A DNA stretch of 64,000 nucleotides from Mesorhabditis belari (taxonomy: Eukaryota; Nematoda; Chromadorea; Rhabditida; Rhabditidae), in the NCBI GenBank assembly GCA_958450365.1, contig CAUEEP010000883.1, forward strand, positions 302,001 through 366,000, read 5' to 3'. How positions within the stretch are numbered: position 1 is the first letter of the stretch; every line of letters begins with the position of its first letter. Shown here piece by piece: positions 62,501 to 64,000 of the stretch. A program made the translations under genes and the position numbers. The notes under the pieces were generated by a model that worked only from the letters and a program-made list of their open reading frames with translations, did no database searches and had not been told where the DNA came from.

Positions 62501-63514
62501 TCAACATCACACAATGCTTTTTCAAAGCTGTGTATGATAGTGTCAGAAGAGATAGAAAAAAAACTTTCGCTGACCAAAAATGCTGCTTCTTGGTAGCTCA
62601 TTCTTTTTCTGATCCCGCTTTTTGTATAATTTGCATTGGCTTCGTTTGCCATCCATTTTTCTATTTTTTAGCGAAAACCGCTCTTATCTATGGAATTTTA
62701 GGGTATATTCTATCAATGGGAATTGATTAAAGTTTCCTGGACAGCTAGGAAAATCTTAAATTTGAAACATGCCACTTTTCAAGGTGATAAATGAAAAGAA
62801 AATGAAAAGAAAATGAAAATAACTTGAAAATATTGTGTTCAAAATTAGGCAGTACGACTTGTAAAGCACGAAAAAAAATCTTTAGAAACAGCCTGAGCTA
62901 GAGCCGGTGAAACAGAACAAAATCAACGAGAGAATCCACGCCGAGATGGGATTTCCCATTCCGATTGCGTTGGCCATTCTATCGCTCTGGATCTTGTTCA
63001 GGTTTGAGAACTTTTTAAAAGCTGAAGTTTTTTGTACGTTTTTTGGACGATGGCTTCGTTTAATAATAGTTTTTAACGAATTCTAAATTTTTGATTCATT
63101 CGTTCCCCTCCCCTTTACCTACTTTTTAGTTCAGCCGATTTTGAGGGGTTGAAATAGAAATAGAAATAGAAAGACACCTCATTCTAATACAGCATTTACG
63201 GTAGTTTTCAAAATTTATTCACTTTTAACAAACAAACAAACAAACAAACAAACAACAGAAAGAATCGGAATTCCATTGGAAAATTGTTCGGCTGGGAAAT
63301 GTCATAGAATCCTTGGGATCGTCCAATTTGAAACTGTTTTTTTTGTCGAGATTTTATGAAGACATTAAATTTCTTCTAAACTAGACTTTTCGATTATTTA
63401 AATCAACCTTTAAACTCGAGATCTTTACAACTTTTTCAGTGCCGCTCTCTTTTGTATTTGGGAGACCGAATGGGGTTACTTGACAAGCGTCTACTTTTTC
63501 TTTGTTTCAATCAG
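56522..63514 (+). CDS. two-pore-domain K+ channel (TWK/K2P), nine 5' exons, partial
   Basis: Exons 56522-56618, 57215-57303, 58131-58256, 59251-59332, 59839-59904, 60461-60600, 61590-61664, 62886-63001 and 63440-63514 join in phase into 288 residues. TM1 is about residues 20-38 (YYAPLIALISYTMLGAVIF, then KTLE). The long extracellular cap carries NLTE, a possible N-glycosylation site (N101). The first pore helix and filter read WTWWSSMFYAGQLYTTIGYG, so the K+ selectivity signature TTIGYG is intact. TM2 is CLYIMIGIPIFLIILKDVG, followed by a basic, Ser-rich loop (RIRRFSSSSK). TM3 is FPIPIALAILSLWILF. The second pore helix begins WETEWGYLTSVYFFFVSI and stops at a GTGAG donor. The second filter and TM4 lie beyond the window. 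K2P channels carry background K+ current in the plasma membrane as dimers. Start: ATG right after TTTCAG. Confidence 0.96.
56781..57197. mobile_element. foldback element in K2P intron 1
   Basis: TTAGATCTGATCTAACGAAA on the left pairs with TTTCGTTATAAATCTAATC on the right. The inner arms pair via GACAATTTAAGGTTTTTCGT, TTTTTGACTATCATTC and ATACCAAAATCAACTCAAAA. A half copy is at 22163-22300. A TTTATTAGCTGGCTC mini-array precedes it (56732-56770). Confidence 0.85.
57447..57683 (+). CDS. ORF in K2P intron 2, unrecognised, possibly transposon-derived
   Basis: An open frame of 78 codons ending TGA at 57683 reads GTALRGFNFRCRNRIYKCYI, then SSRLTLQDLLLHFEEHGSFS. FRCRNRIYKC followed by SSRLTLQDLLL faintly recalls the zinc-ribbon-plus-helix start of Merlin/ISXO2-type transposases, but too little matches to assign it. 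It has no splice connection to the channel frame. Confidence 0.25.
   Translation: MLFNSLRNLFLNQTSVQPGTYSTSQYRSKNGTALRGFNFRCRNRIYKCYIASESSRLTLQDLLLHFEEHGSFSQLLGT
58546..58777. mobile_element. 232-bp GC-rich insertion with 13-bp target duplication
   Basis: GAGTTTAGCAAGT occurs at 58533-58545 and again at 58778-58790, bracketing sequence clearly richer in GC than the surroundings. Inside, CCCACGGAGGACATCCGCT-type and GCGTTTATCGTACCCAGAGA segments are each duplicated. A 13-bp duplication fits retroposition (SINE or processed RNA); I do not recognise the source RNA. Confidence 0.7.
58790..58975. repeat. 36-bp tandem repeat, about five copies
   Basis: The unit CACTCAGAACATATCAGAAC plus (T/A)CTCACTACCTCAAT. 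The array starts right at the second copy of the 13-bp duplication. The plus ORF of 130 codons through it is repeat-driven. Confidence 0.9.
59570..59770 (+). CDS. ORF in K2P intron 4, unrecognised
   Basis: 66 codons (start at a TTG or an upstream exon) reading STEPTVLLILSFKSPKTTST and LALFIYQIQLTYGSFLPDAS to a TAA. No acceptor or donor in phase with the channel exons, so not an alternative channel exon as far as I can see. Possibly chance. Confidence 0.2.
   Translation: MSSKKAILNPSVSTEPTVLLILSFKSPKTTSTQLGILALFIYQIQLTYGSFLPDASFRKALRFRHY
59953..60195 (-). CDS. antisense ORF (80 aa) within K2P intron 5, unrecognised
   Basis: A minus-strand ATG at 60195 opens an uninterrupted frame to a TAA at 59953: MRSSLTKSDTIFVKTPQRSH, DFEVITDHVYSPSLGQYF, LKALLANLELTTIS, RISEIYLACMADQDSIRSF. 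Codon use is varied and GC content is above the intron background, more gene-like than other orphan ORFs here. No transposon terminus is visible around it. It could be a small intronic gene, a retrocopy piece or a gene fragment moved by an element. Confidence 0.42.
   Translation of the reverse strand: MRSSLTKSDTIFVKTPQRSHDFEVITDHVYSPSLGQYFRTLKALLANLELTTISQQSGAHNRISEIYLACMADQDSIRSF
60715..61318. mobile_element. family-A MITE dimer carrying a captured fragment, in K2P intron 6
   Basis: The left end CCGTATTTTCTCTAATAATA at 60715 is followed after about 20 bp by sequence from the 47505-47705 repeat (NLYPGVS...HFIESTNW), then the CATTTACTCTAGTGCACCCC junction and two family-A bodies closed by GACGG at 61075 and 61318. 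The dimer junction (CCAGGTTAGGCTAGTAGATC) equals that at 43898-44435. Confidence 0.88.
61827..62371. mobile_element. mariner-type MITE nested in the 61771-62704 element
   Basis: The ends TTAGGTTGATGCATAAGTGT and AAGACTTATGCATCAACCTA lie between TA dinucleotides (61825-61826, 62372-62373). The interior matches 21634-22160 (GAAGTCGGGTAGTCAAAAAG, CTCTCGAATTTGCTTGAAAG). Confidence 0.93.
62428..62652 (-). pseudogene. C-terminal transposase remnant of the 61771-62704 element
   Basis: The minus frame reads GIRKRMSYQEAAFLVSESFF then SISSDTIIHSFEKALCDVEN and an acidic end (DDDDVEIENIS) before a TAA at 62428. A rc-AATAAA lies about 45 bp further. A helical segment with SxxTIxxSFxKA, then an acidic tail, recalls C-termini of pogo/Tigger-type transposases; the identification is inferred, not certain. 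The catalytic part is missing. Confidence 0.55.
63145..63205. repeat. ACCGTA-type MITE end
   Basis: GAAATAGAAATAGAAATAGA followed by CATTCTAATACAGCATTTAC and GGTA, the inverted counterpart of the end at 23691. A (CAAA)n run follows at 63232-63256. Confidence 0.5.
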
Positions 63515-63654
63515 GTGAGAGTGAAAATTTTATTTGCATAAAACACTACCATTAGTCTTATTGAAGGATTTGAAGACTTTAACGTTGAAAAGTTTGAAAG
63601 TTTCCTTTCTGAAAACATTGTTTAAAGTAGTGTTTTTAAGCTTAAGCTTAAAGC

Positions 63655-63722
63655 GAGTATTTCGTTCGTTCGTTTGTTCGTTCGTTCGTTCGTTCGTTCG
63701 TTCGTTCGTTCGTTCGTTCGAA
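63655..63722. repeat. (CGTT)n microsatellite
   Basis: About 16 tetranucleotides of CGTT with one TGTT, in the intron after K2P exon 9. The ERTN/VRSF ORFs across it are artefacts. Confidence 0.93.
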
Positions 63723-64000
63723 AAGTTCTTGAATAAGTATTTCGAAAAGTTCTTTTCAATAAAATCTTGAAAAGTTGAATTGAATTGCTTATTTGACTTG
63801 TGAATTTGATATTTAAAAGACAAATGAGTGAACTGAGTTCGGGATGTCATCCTTATCATCGATGATGATGATTTTGTTATCATTTTTATCATCGATGATG
63901 ATTTTGTTTCAGAAAAGCCGAGTAGCGCATAAGGTTAAACTGGTTTCCCCAAAACGCTCACAAAATAACAAGAACACGCAAAATCTAGCATAAGGTTAAC

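Larger units (their letters stand above)
61771..62704 (-). mobile_element. TIR DNA transposon (possibly pogo-like) with nested mariner MITE
   Basis: The ends ACCCTAAAATTCCATAGATA (continuing AGAGCGGTT) and the complement closing at 62704. The left half is interrupted by the mariner MITE 61827-62371. The remaining body carries a transposase-like C-terminal frame on the minus strand. It sits in K2P intron 7. Confidence 0.85.

Noticed and set aside
63908..63990. TTTGTTTCAG at 63908 as the next K2P acceptor
   Set aside because: Joined to exon 9 it gives a TAG within five codons and no TTIGLGD-like second filter; the true next exon is probably beyond the window.

Overview
This is AT-rich eukaryotic DNA, almost certainly from a nematode of the Rhabditida. 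The evidence is small exons joined by introns with TTTTCAG/TTTTTAG acceptors, a likely trans-splice acceptor directly before an ATG, a nematode-type Tau-tubulin-kinase-like CK1 kinase, a TWK-type two-pore K+ channel, a probable serpentine receptor, and many Tc1/mariner elements. I cannot name the species.

Three genes are supported exon by exon. (1) 476-8473, minus: the 5' part of a TTBK-like protein kinase, seven exons in consistent phase, running off the left edge. (2) 34974-39177, minus: a multi-pass membrane protein, probably a 7TM chemoreceptor, six exons, with the 5' end not found. (3) 56522-63514, plus: a two-pore-domain (K2P/TWK) potassium channel, nine exons, running off the right edge before the second pore signature. 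Most exons of these genes are too short to show up as long ORFs. Weaker coding candidates lie at 9935-10168, 22296-22743, 28539-28859, 40492-40743, 52211-52630, 54593-54790, 57447-57683, 59570-59770 and 59953-60195.

Nearly everything else is repeat. The TTBK introns (590-8400) hold a mariner with perfect termini and a singly frameshifted transposase, a mosaic of a second mariner, several MITEs and a 375-bp palindrome. The stretch 9-34 kb is a desert of MITEs, foldback elements, minisatellites, a dispersed roughly 0.7-kb repeat, a fragment of non-LTR reverse transcriptase and a Tc1 element with one stop and one frameshift. The stretch 39-56 kb adds decayed mariner pieces, an 8-bp-TSD hAT-like MITE, satellites with 9-, 17-, 18-, 37- and 81-bp units, and a tRNA-derived SINE. 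The K2P introns hold foldbacks, a 232-bp insertion with a 13-bp target duplication, a MITE dimer carrying a captured fragment, and a pogo-like element with a mariner MITE nested inside it.

The three genes do not form a pathway or operon: a kinase, a receptor and a channel separated by repeat-filled DNA. The most unusual signals are arrays built from splice signals. One is a 9-bp array whose unit copies the receptor's own 3' splice site (38101-38490). The other is an 81-bp satellite with an acceptor fused to a donor in nearly every monomer (53120-54000). Two more stand out: a clean empty-site case of a MITE inside a palindromic 37-bp satellite, and a T/G homopolymer block that looks like corrupted assembly.
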